NCBI GenBank assembly: GCA_004335835.1
Contig: RWJK01000306.1
Coordinates: forward strand, 1-64,000
Reading direction: 5' to 3'
Source: Scenedesmus sp. ARA3
Taxonomy: Eukaryota > Chlorophyta > Chlorophyceae > Sphaeropleales > Scenedesmaceae
DNA length: 64,000 bases
Part shown: positions 22,764 through 32,987 of the stretch, one piece after another
How the letters are laid out: each line of letters starts with the position of its first letter
Position numbering within the stretch: position 1 is the first letter of the stretch
Notes under the pieces: generated by a model
Told to the model about the DNA's origin: nothing
The model's database searches: none
What the model saw: only the letters and a program-made list of their open reading frames with translations
Position numbers and translations under genes: made by a program

Positions 22764-25700
22764 ATGCTTCTCACCAGGCATTACCCGCGCGTTGAGCTCT
22801 CGGAGCGCTTGACAACATCTCACCCATCGTTAAGATGCACTCTTCATAGGCCAAGGCATTCTAACCGAGACACAGGCAGTTGCAAGTGGCACGCTGCACC
22901 TGCTACTGCTGTCCTTTACCTGCCCAGTACAGCTGCATCAGCTAGTCACAGTGGGACAGAGCAGGAGACCTATACAGAGCAGCTGCCTGCCAGTTCAGAC
23001 GATGACAATAGAAAAAGGCTACGTGCGTCTGTGTCAGTGTCAGACTCCGTGGAGTCTGCTTTGGATAGCGCAGATGCCATGTACAGCGTGCCATTGCACC
23101 AGCACAAGCAGCAACGGCAGCAACGGCAACGCCAGCTCTTGCGCAGAAGCAGCCCTGCACATCTGCAGCTTCAAGATAGTGAAAGTGTGGCAAAGCTGTG
23201 CCCCCTGCTAGCTGCAGCCATCCTGCTGCCAGCAATCCTGCTGCTGGTTGTGCCGCAGCAGATGCTGCAGCTGGTTGCAGTGACAGGCAGCGGCCCTGTG
23301 CTGGAGGCCCCTACAGCAGCAGCTGAGGCTGTATCCAGCTGCTTTGCCCAGCTTGTGGGGCTGACATGGGCATTCAATGCCATGCTGAGCTTGGTGGTAC
23401 AGGTGAGACTATACGTCTGAAGCTACGCAGCATGCAGCAGAACATGATATGGCAGGACAGCGGCAGTCACAAACAACACTGACATGGACTGCAAAAACTG
23501 TTGGATAAAGCTGACTGCAGTTGGTGCTGTTTGATATCAAACATCGATGCTGCCGCATGCTTGCAGGGCTGTGTGGCTCGTGGGCAGCTGGGGTCAACCA
23601 CCTGCCACCGCATGCAGATGGCGACCCTTCTGCCGCTGCCAGCCAGCCTGCTAGCACTTGCAAAGGTGATGCTAGCGCAGCGTGTTAACACAGCTGCGCA
23701 AGCAGCACGGGCTGGGTTTCAGTTTAGTTCTGCTTGCTGTATGCCTTCACCAGCCCAGCAGCTGACATGGCAGCAAACCATGCAGCTGCCAACGCCGGCC
23801 CAGCTTGCTCTGCTGCGCAATGTAATGCCTGTGGCAGTGGCTGTGAGCCACATCAAGTGGCAGCCATCGCGGCTGTCACCAAATGCATGATGCAGCAGCC
23901 CCGCTCATGCTGTGGACCGTGGTTGTTCTCTGCAGGTGGCTGGCAGCAGCTGCAGCATCGCAGGTGCTGCTGTGGTGGCAGGGCTACAGCTGGCCAGCTT
24001 CGCCGTGCATGTGCTGCTGCACCTTACACACCACCCTTGGTTCTTCGTCAAGGTATGCAACGCACCTCTCATATGCCTCCACAGCGCCAATCTTGCCGCA
24101 CAACACCAATCAAGCAAGCATGCGGTTATGCGTCGCCTTTGATGATGCACGCCTTCATCTCCATGGCGCCAGTGCTTGGTTAGCACATGTTTGATGGTAT
24201 GGCAGAAGCAGCAGGGGCGCCGTGTCTTGGTTCTTGCTGTCGCTAGGTGCCTGCGATTGCTCAGCGGCAAATGGTGTTGTGCAACATTCCACCTCAGTGT
24301 CTGCTGTTGTGTGTGTGTGTGCAGGTGTTCTGGCCGATTGCTGTGACCATGCTCATCACTGAGGTAGTGCCCACAGACTGGACGTTTGCAGATGGCAGCG
24401 GCGCTGCTCCTGTACAAGCAGCACTGGCAGCTGTGCTGTCAGTCAAGGTCATCAGCAAGGTGCCAAGGTATGTGCAGCCATGATGCCACTGCGCGCACCG
24501 CATGCAGGATGACGGACACACACCAGCATGCACTTGCATGCCAGCCTGTGCACTGCTGGTGACAACAGCAGTGCTGTCCTAAGTGTGATTTTGCAGGAAC
24601 ACAGCCAGTAGCACCATGCATGCCTCGTTTTGCTTTTCCTGCAAGCTGAAAACCTGTGCTGCAGCGAACTCGCAACTGGGTAGGGCTTAGCGTTAAGCCA
24701 GGGTATGCACCCCACCCTCTGTGCTGGCCTTCACAACCCAAGACTACCAAGCCCTACGCTGTGCCTTCCTGGTGCCTTTTGTGCTGCTGCTGCCGCCGCT
24801 GCTGTGCTGCAGGCTCGCGGCCAAGTTTGCGCCCAAGCTTGGCAAGCGCTGGCTGCTGCCTCTCATCAACTGGCTGGCTCGCCGCGTGCTGCCTCGCATC
24901 ACAGCTGCCCTGGCCAGGGTGCTGCCTCGGCTGGCGCGGCATGTGGGCAAGCTCATACCAAAGCTCACCAGGTGTGCCTGCAGCGGCAATTGCAGGACGC
25001 TGCTGTGCATGCAAGCAGCATGTGTTAACTGTTTGCCAAGCATGGCTTGGCTAGGCAGCCTTGCAGTCTGTAGGGCGCCAGCAGGGCAGCAATATCTGTG
25101 CCACATCTGCGCAGCAGGAGTCTGCAACTATGGGTTCTGTGTGCAGTGCAAGTTGGCGCACATCACCTTGAGAACAACGGTGCATCAGACCTGTGTCGCT
25201 TTGCAACAACAGCGCAGGGCGCGTGAAAAGCAGATGTAACATAGTCTGTATGACGTGGTTCGTTGTGGTCTTGCAGGTTTGGCACACATCTAGCAGGTCG
25301 CATGGCGCTGAGGTATGCACAGGACCAGCTGGTGGGAACAACGCAGAAGATGGCCTTCCCCTCAGCAGACGGTCTGCTGACAGACACAGTGGCAAGGTGA
25401 GCTGTTTGTGTCTGCGTTGCTTGCCGTGCACATGCGCTTGCAGGATATCAACCGCCTGTGCACCAATTGTGACGCAAGTGGAGTGTGTATTGTGCTGTTC
25501 CCTGCACCACGGTTCTTCCACTGGTGGCACCTTTCAGCAGAGGAAGGCAGTCAGCTGTTGTGCCGGCTGCTGGTGTCCTGCAGGTGCATTGATCTGCTGC
25601 CGCCGCGCAACGCCGCCTCCTGGTGCTACATGGCGCTGCTCGCAGTGCAGCTGCTGATGGTGGTCAACGCATACAGCCCTGACATGCTGTTCAATACCGC

Positions 25701-26679
25701 CGCACTCGCAGCAGCAGCAGCAGCAGCAGCAGCAGCTGGCAGTGCCACGGCCAGCACAGCAGCAGGGATGCTGCAGCCGGCAGCTGCTGCAGCAGCAGGC
25801 CCAGCTGTTGCTATGGCAGCGCCAGCAGCAGTGGCAGTGACAGCGGATACCTGGATGGCGTTGCTGCGATACGTGAAGTACACATGGGGTGCAGCCTTCT
25901 TTGTGGCAGCCTTTGCCTGCAACTGCCTGAAGACTGCAGCAGACAGGGGCCACCTGTGGAAGCCAGCCAACAGGTGAGCACGGGCCTGTCCTGATTGAGG
26001 CTTGCAGGAAACATGTGTGAATCTGTTCTGCTGGGACGCTGCAGCAAGCACGCTGGTCAAGCAGCACGAGCTGAACACTGCCACTAGCTTGGGAAAGCCC
26101 ACCAAACGTGACTTCTTGTTGCTGTGCGGTCGCAGGCAGCTGAATCTGGCGCTGGGTGTCCTGCAAGCTGGCATGGCGGTGGTGCTGCTGCTGGCAATGG
26201 AGGCAGGCGCAGTGCTGCCTGGTGTGTATGCGTGGGCCCATGTGGCAGCCGGAGCAGCGGGTGCTGTGTTTTGCTGCGTGGAGGCCGCTACACCAGGGCT
26301 GCAACAGGAGCTGCTGCTGCAGATAGCTGTCATGAGCGCAGCTGGGACACCAATAGGAAGTGCAATGGGGAGCTTGCATCTGTCAGGGCAGCAGGAGCTG
26401 CCACAGCAGCAGCACACGCAACAGCGTGTGTCTGTGACACAACTGCACAATGGTGATGTCACAACCGCATGGAGTGGGCAGCCAGGAGCAGCAGCAGCTT
26501 GCCATGCGCAAGCGAAGGATGCTGCCTGGATGAACACAACAGGGAGCACTACAGATAGTGAGCTGCCACTTCCACTGAGCTCGATGCAGTGGGAAAGTGT
26601 AGAGCACGCGGACAGCAGATATGCCCAGGTCATGCAGGCCACAGTGCTGCTCCTGACTTTGCTGCAGCTGGCACTTTAA
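22764..26679 (+). CDS. multi-pass membrane protein of unknown family
   Basis: Exons 22764-23402, 23567-23665, 23936-24052, 24325-24467, 24813-24971, 25277-25396, 25584-25973, 26136-26679 are all in phase (about 736 residues from the ATG at 22764). I do not recognise the family. The first 130 residues are Ser/Gln-rich and soluble. Then come hydrophobic segments (LCPLLAAAILLPAILLLVV, LVGLTWAFNAMLSLVV, AGAAVVAGLQLASFAVHVLL, FWPIAVTMLITEVV). A basic amphipathic stretch follows, repeating R-(L/V)-L-P and H-V-G-K (LPRITAALARVLPRLARHVG), then WCYMALLAVQLLMVVNAYSP, a 30-residue Ala insert, AAFFVAAFACNCLK and LGVLQAGMAVVLLLAMEAG. The C-terminus ends in another helix. The true start is uncertain: a strong acceptor-like site near 22927 could mean upstream exons. 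Confidence 0.7.
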
Positions 26680-27025
26680 CTGCTCAGCCAATTTGTAGCA
26701 CCTTGTATGGGTCTGGCTTTTGTGCACAGGTTGCAACAGGGAACAGGCGCAGACATGTGCTGATGTGACAGTATCAGAGGAAGCAGGCATGTTTGATCCC
26801 AGAGTTGCCAACCATTGGGGCGCTGTTTCAGCCAAAGGACTGCGACCAGTGCTTAAACAATGAGTACTTCGGGGTTGCGGTCCCAGTGCAACCCTTTCAA
26901 ACATGTGTCCTGAACCTCGCGTCCGACGTGTCAGTCTATTGGACAATCAACCTGATCCAGCGGAGACACGCTGTTCACCGACATCCCATCATCAAACGTT
27001 CAGGTAGTTCGGCTCTCAGCTCAAG
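26680..27025. other. intergenic between membrane protein and rubredoxin
   Basis: 346 bases holding the 3' end of the membrane-protein gene and the promoter of the rubredoxin gene; both are on the plus strand. No other gene seen. Confidence 0.45.
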
Positions 27026-28032
27026 ATGGCAGCTCTGCAGGCACGCTCCACGGTGTCTCGCTCGTTCTTCGGTGCCAAGCCGGTGACACGGGTGCGTGTC
27101 AATCAATTAAAAAAGCTCTGCTCAGCCATGTATTGCGTATGGTGCCAATGGGGCGTGCAACCACCTGATCACGTCTTGTTGACTTCATCTGCAGGTGTCT
27201 GCTGCTGTCAGGCCTGTGGTCGCAGCTCGGCAGCCAGCAGTGGTCACCAAGGCGTTCTTTGGATTTGGTGGCAGCAAAGCTAGCTCGGGAGACGCCGCAG
27301 CACCTCAGTACTACATCTGTAAGTTGCATACTGTAGATGATCAGCAGTGCTGAGCAGTGATGTGTGCAGACAGTATCAGCAATTGCCATGCCATCGCCTA
27401 TCAGCTCACGTCGAACATCCAAAAAACGTGCTGTGCACAAGGCCGCACTGCTGACGGCAGCAACACATCCGAGTAGGATACAGACTTTCGGCGCCAGAGC
27501 CAGTTTCAGCCCTGCTTACATGTTGTAAAATGAAAACTCACCCTTTACATCCTGAGCGTCTTGGTGTGGCTGTCATGTGCAGGCATTGACTGTGGTTACA
27601 TCTACCCAGATGGTGACTTCAAGAAGGCACCAGGCAGCTACCGCTGCCCTGTGTGCAACTCACCAAAGGGCAGGCAAGTGCAGCAGCACCTACAATTGCT
27701 GTGCCTGGCTTGCAGCTATAGTGACGGTTCTCATTGCTTGGACCGCAGTTGTGATGTTTGCCATGCACACTCGATATGTGATGAGAAAGGTGCACACACA
27801 CACAGCTCTACTGTACAGCGTGTCACCACATACAACTAAAACGTGACATTGCTCACAAAGATGGCCTGACACAAGCACCTGGTGCCTGCGTGTTCTTGCT
27901 GGAATGGCAACTTGTATGCCTTTGGGTGTTTGCCGCTGCTGCAGGTTCAAGGTCTACAAGGGCGCAGTGAAGGGCAAGCCCAACAACACCGGGGCAGCCA
28001 TCAAGCAGCGCTTCCAGGCTCGCCAGTGGTGA
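27026..28032 (+). CDS. plastid-targeted rubredoxin-like iron protein
   Basis: Four exons: 27026-27091, 27195-27318, 27583-27673, 27945-28032; 122 residues. Residues 1-45 are a basic, Ser/Ala/Val-rich transit peptide (MAALQARSTVSRSFF, VVAARQPAVVTKAFFGFGG). The iron site is Cys64-Cys67 (CIDCGYIYPDG) and Cys85-Cys88 (RCPVCNSPKG), with 17 residues between the pairs, shorter than the loop of classical rubredoxins. There is no C-terminal membrane helix, unlike the thylakoid rubredoxin RBD1 needed for photosystem II assembly; it ends NTGAAIKQRFQARQW. It is therefore a soluble stromal electron carrier or redox adaptor by inference. Intron 3 has a GC donor, AG/GCAAGT, with the acceptor TGCAG/G restoring Arg-Phe-Lys. 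Confidence 0.85.
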
Positions 28033-28980
28033 CCTCACCCCAGTGGCAGCACACCAGCAGAGGCAGCACACAGCGAGTATTGTCAGTATCTGTTCTGTTG
28101 GAGGACAGGAGGCAGGGCGGCAGCGCAGCTTGCAGGAAACCGCACTTGGATTGCGTGCTGAACAAAGTGGCCAGCCAATGGATGCAGCTATCAGTGAAAG
28201 CGGCACAAGCAGAAGCAGCAGCTGCAGCAGCAGCGCCCCATCAAGGTTGTTGACCTACTCTTCAGATGATGCACTCAACAAGGGGCCAGCTGCCCTGTGA
28301 ATGGAATACATCACACAGTGGATGGAGACAGTTTTGCACCCGTTTTGAGCACATGAACTGACAGCAGCTGCGAAAAGTCACTACACGGTGGCGAGCACTG
28401 CCGCCATGTGGCATGTGTGCACCACTGGCTGACATGTGACCTTTTTTTGAACGCTTTTGAAACCGGTTGAGCCAGTCAAGCACTCAGCAACACACCCTTG
28501 GGGCTGCCACCTCACATGGGCTGCATGGCATGGCTGTGTTCTTTTGCATCGGGCACTTGCATAGGGTGTTACTCGCTGACATCCCAAGGCACGACATGGT
28601 GTCTGCTGGTCATGCTGCGCCTCTTGTTGCAGTGCAGCACTGTTGGCGCCAACGCGTGCACCCAGTTCTGATATTTTGGTGTGCAAAATTTGCACTGTGA
28701 ATGGTGTGCACCGGTGGGCCATGCCATGAAGGTAACAAGCCTGTCCTATGTCTGCACTCCTGTTGGTCACAGAAGATGCTTTGCGCTTTCAAAAGATCGT
28801 GGCATTGGGCGCCTGGAATTGTAAGAGAGGGTGACAGCATAATTACAGTACATCACAAAATTCGAACCATTATGCAGCTGCAGCACACGCCAAAGCCACC
28901 GCTGTGCATACATACCAGCAGCTGGCTATGCAAACCACAAACGCGGCATTGCAGCAAATCTACAAGCACTGCCCGTGCTT
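28033..28980. other. convergent intergenic region (3' flanks of rubredoxin and fibrillin)
   Basis: No gene recognised. A TGTAA motif lies on the minus strand at 28843-28847 and another on the plus strand near 28819; both are candidate poly(A) signals for the two converging genes. Confidence 0.4.
28843..28847 (-). promoter_or_regulatory. candidate TGTAA polyadenylation signal for the fibrillin gene
   Basis: TGTAA on the minus strand, 134 bases beyond the fibrillin stop codon. It fits the chlorophyte consensus but is short enough to occur by chance. Confidence 0.35.
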
Positions 28981-30649
28981 CTATCCTATGAGGCCAGCGT
29001 CCGCCAGGTACTGCTGCCGTATCTGCACAGACACAGCGCCGCTGGACCTGAACACGCGCAGGTTTGTATCCAGCCACACCACCTCAAACTGCCCGGTGCC
29101 TTTTATGGGCAGGGGTATGTCCAGTCCAAGCACATGCAGCAGCCCACTGCTGATGTTGGCCTGGATGGCTGCTGGCAGGCTGGAGGCATCATCATCCTGC
29201 AGGATGGCAGGCAGGGCGTACAGGCAGATCAGGTGTGAACGTTATTGGATGAAGTCACTGGCATACAGTGCAGGTGTCAAAGCTGTACACACACGTGCAG
29301 CCACACAGAGCACGGGTCCACCATGGCATTCCCAACAAGCATACACAACCACAACTACCAATCAGCTATGTATACACCCTCATCGCTGCACTGGCTATGT
29401 ATACACCCTCATCGCTGCTTACCAGTGGCTCATACGTCCCAGACGCAGTCACGTACAGCCGCCGCCCAAAGTACTCGGCGCGGTTCACCACAGCCCTGCT
29501 GCCGGGGTCTAGGTCTTGAGAAGCGGCATTAGAGGCGTTGAGCAGCTTGCCAGCACTGAAGGTGGCCTTCCACAGCTGCGGCGAGCCCTTGGTGAAGAAC
29601 ACCTGGCGGCAGGGCGAACGAGTACGCAGACACAGCAGCAGTGTAGGGGGTGTGGGATGAACGTAGCAGGAAACATTGTCCCGGCTGACAGAGCAAAGTA
29701 AAGCGAGCACAACCCAGTGCGAAGTGTGCATTAGTAAAATTACAGACCCTGGCTGCAGCTGTGGAGAAGCTGCCCGGACCTGCAAATTATGTGTTGGGAT
29801 AGTGTGCCGCACTCTGCGCCTTGCCATGCACTGCTGCTGTCATGCAGGTGCAGCGCAGCAGCCTCACCAGCCATGACCCGGCCTGCAGGACAGACATGGC
29901 AAGTGCAGCTGCTGCGGTGCCTTGGCAGTTGCCTGACACCCTGATACCCAAGGCAATGTGGCATTCACGCTGCTGCTGCTGCTGCTGATGCTCTGCATGG
30001 CACGCAGGGAAGCATCCCTGTTTCCTTACGAACCATGCATTCGCCCACTGAGCACGCGTGTCCTACAGGGTGTCATGCCATGACAGCCGTGCATTGCTGC
30101 TGTCAAGCAGGTGCAGTGCAGCAGCCTCACCAGCCATGGCCCAGGCCCCAGCAGTTGCTCCTGGAAAGGCAGCCCCTCACAGGTCAGCAGCACCTCCACA
30201 AGCTCATTTGCGCGCGCATTGGCTGCCTGCTGCGATGCCTGCTGTGTTGTCAGCAGCTGCAGTAGCTCCTCTGCAGCGGCTGTGTACTTGGCCCTGCAGG
30301 GGCAGCATTGCACATGCTGCATTGAGTGGGCGTGCTGATGGAGCTGCTGATGGTATTGCTGATGAAGTCACTGATAAAGCTGGTGATGATTCTGCTGATG
30401 GTAATGCTGGTGGCCGCACAGGCGAGTTGAGGCCGCATCACTGCCGCCAGGAATGGCGTCATTGCTGCTGCTGGCACATGTCTGCTGCAGGGTTCAGGGG
30501 AGCTTGCCTTTTCTGCCTGTCCTTGTTTCTGCCTGCGCCTCCAAATAGCTTTCCTAGTCCAGGTAGAGCTGTGACAACAACAGCAGAGCCTCTGGAAGTA
30601 GGGGTAATATGTATGCCGGTGATGCGCCGAAGATGCTGTGGTACTACTG

Positions 30650-30689
<40 letters not shown>

Positions 30690-30779
30690 CATATGCCTGC
30701 CATTGCTGCTGCCGGGCAGGAGGTGGCTGCTCGTATGACGGCTATGTAGAGCGCTTGCTGTGTGGCTTGTGTTGAGCAT
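28981..30779 (-). CDS. plastid lipid-associated protein / fibrillin (PAP_fibrillin family)
   Basis: Exons on the minus strand: 30779-30508, 30293-30131, 29602-29423, 29196-28981; 276 residues. The first about 80 residues look like a plastid transit peptide with an Ala run and Val/Arg-rich end (AVVVTALPGLGKLFGG). The fibrillin body follows: AEELLQLLTTQQ, ELVEVLLTCEGLPFQEQLLG, PWLVFFTKGSPQLW, VNRAEYFGRRLYVTASGTYE, and C-terminal GTGQFEVVWLDTNLRVFRS with GAVSVQIR. Fibrillins bind plastoglobules or thylakoid lipids and help manage photoprotective lipids. The first junction is best explained by a GC donor (AG/GCAAGC at 30507); the alternative ACAT/GTGCCA donor is also in phase but weak. The ATG at 30779 follows a non-ATG upstream frame extension. 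It converges with the rubredoxin gene. Confidence 0.82.
29365..29418 (-). repeat. 29-bp-spaced duplication at a fibrillin intron 5' end
   Basis: A 25-base segment (GCTATGTATACACCCTCATC...) at 29365-29389 recurs at 29394-29418. The second copy abuts the donor of fibrillin exon 3 (29422), so the first bases of the intron are duplicated. Confidence 0.85.
29827..29883 (-). repeat. copy of fibrillin exon 2 end inside its intron
   Basis: Bases 29827-29883 resemble 30090-30147, which spans the end of exon 2 (30131) and its 5' splice site, with about six differences. The copy lies in the following intron on the transcribed strand and retains the GGTGAGG donor. Confidence 0.75.
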
Positions 30780-32987
30780 CGAAGCGAGAGGGGCTTGTCG
30801 GGTCTGCGTGGGTGTACTAAACAGGCCCACAAAAGCGATCTGTGCAGCTCAATCTGTGAAAACTACTGAAAAGTTCGCTACAAAAGATGCGATTTGTCGC
30901 CGAAAACCCGAATACGTGCGTCGGAAAGGTCGGATGGCGCCACGCAAGGTTTGCCAGACACACCAGAACCCTGCTAGCTCTAGGTTGGAGCTCTAACATC
31001 TACAACGCTGGACAGCAACGCATAACCACAGCAGATGCCAAAGCAATCTAGACAAGAAAATCTGTGCGTTTACCATATGTCTGTCGCATCAACACAACAG
31101 TGCTGCAACGCCACCATCATCACACCACAAGATCCTGCTGCGGCTTGCCACACCTCCTAGCGTCCTAGTAAATTCGACGCTGCAGCTACACCCCATGCAT
31201 GCCTTGAACATGTTACGGAAGTTGAAGATGCCCAAATACCATGAACTCAAAACATGCCGCCCACGTCCCACCCAGTTGCTGCAGCGCCGAGCATCAAATG
31301 CCAGCGGCTGAAAGTCCGCAGCAGGTGAAGCTCGTAGTGTACATTGCACCTTCTGTCTCCATGATGCGTACCTTCAATGTGGTGTCATACAGCTCAGCCT
31401 GATGTGCGTCATGATGCACAGCAGAAATTCAAGTACAACGTGGCTGACATGCAGTCATGACGGCATGCACTTGCCCCATGCATGATGCGCTTTGTACAGA
31501 CATGTGCTGCCATCAACTGCGTCGTGCTTAGCAACAGCTGCAACTGAACACTGTGCCCGCAGTCCGACGCATCTGACACCCGGGCTGCGGCACCCCCCAA
31601 GCCAGCCACAATATTGTGGGATTAATCCCCTGCAGGACTCACCGCCACCTCGCCATCAGGCCAATGCAAATAACACCACGCATCCCGCAGTGCTGCCAGC
31701 GCTGCCGAGGCAACACCGCCTGCAGTAAGCATGAACTGCACCTCAACTGCGGCAGGCCTTCGCCACAAGATGCAATGCAGTGGCCACAAGTGCAGTTCTT
31801 CACCTCTGCAGGGCCTGTGCAAGAGCTGGGAGGGCTCTGCATAAGCCAGGCGCTCTGCAAGATGCACAGGCTGTGTGCATATGTGCTTTTCATGCCGCGG
31901 ATAAACAAAACACATGCACAGCTGCCAGAAGCACACAAAAACCACGTGTGTGCAAAGCATTGCACCAGCTCATCCAATTACCCGGTGGCGACAGTGCTCA
32001 GTGCATGCATGGTTGCATGTTTGTCAGGGTGATGACCAGCAAACCAGCCAGAGCCGCTTGTTACAAGAGGCGGACTGTGCTGCTGTTTAATGAGACACAT
32101 GCCAGTAACAGGGCAGCATGTACTCTGGGGAAATCGCATGAGCAGTGCAATGTCAGCATGGCAACGCAGCCACATATCCAGCTGCTAAGCAGCACCTGCC
32201 GCCTCACAGTGCCAGACGGAATAACTAATGCACGTAAAAGGTATGATAACAACAAGCTGAAGCATGCGCAGCATGCAGGCCCTCAAAGCCCCAACCCCAA
32301 GCAACACCAGTCTTAGCTACCTGAAGCACTATGGTCAGGTACATGCGCGAAAACGGCTATGGCACGGCTGGCAAAGAAATGCATGTACATGGGCAAAGAG
32401 CGGCAGCAGTTGGCGCACACAATGCGCCGCAGAGCAGGCTGTGCTGCGCACTCTGCGCGTCACTCACATGCGCCGGCAGTCAAGCAGCTACTGCACACCC
32501 CTGCAAGCAATCCACACACACTCACCTGCAGGCATAATGTGTTTGCGGATGCGCAAACACAAACTGTCCCCAGGCAGTCTGTGCTTTACAGCACAGACTG
32601 TGTTATTAGGTGCCTGTGCCACGCCCGCTGCGCTGCTCTGCGGTTGTAGCACCAGTCCAGCAGGAGTTGGCCCCTGCCTATAACGCAGCTATCAACTCGG
32701 TGCATTGCAGCACATAAAATGGTTGTAGCACCAGTCTGTGGCAGAACCGGCAGCACAGTGCCGGACATAACATAACACAACATGACATCATCCGTGTTTG
32801 GCCTGAGGCCATACTGAGAAAGAACCCAGTGTCAATGATGCGCTAAGACGCGGTGGGACGTAACTGCTCGGCGCACATGATGCCAGCACAAGCACATCAC
32901 AACACACCAATCACCGCTACACCTCAGCCAACCAAGAACTCTCAGTCAGTGTTAGAAAAACAACATAGTATCTGCAGCCCCAAAATG
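30780..32987. other. 2.2-kb intergenic region, no gene recognised
   Basis: Promoter side of the fibrillin gene at the left, 3' flank of the CAP-lectin gene at the right. Open frames on both strands (for example 31089-31349 and 31780-32316) lack family similarity. CAG repeats are rarer here than elsewhere. Confidence 0.4.

Noticed and set aside
31089..31349. 86-codon minus-strand frame with a Trp/Phe/Cys-rich stretch
   Set aside because: No family match, no splice-compatible neighbours; it lies in a region where open frames of this size occur on both strands.
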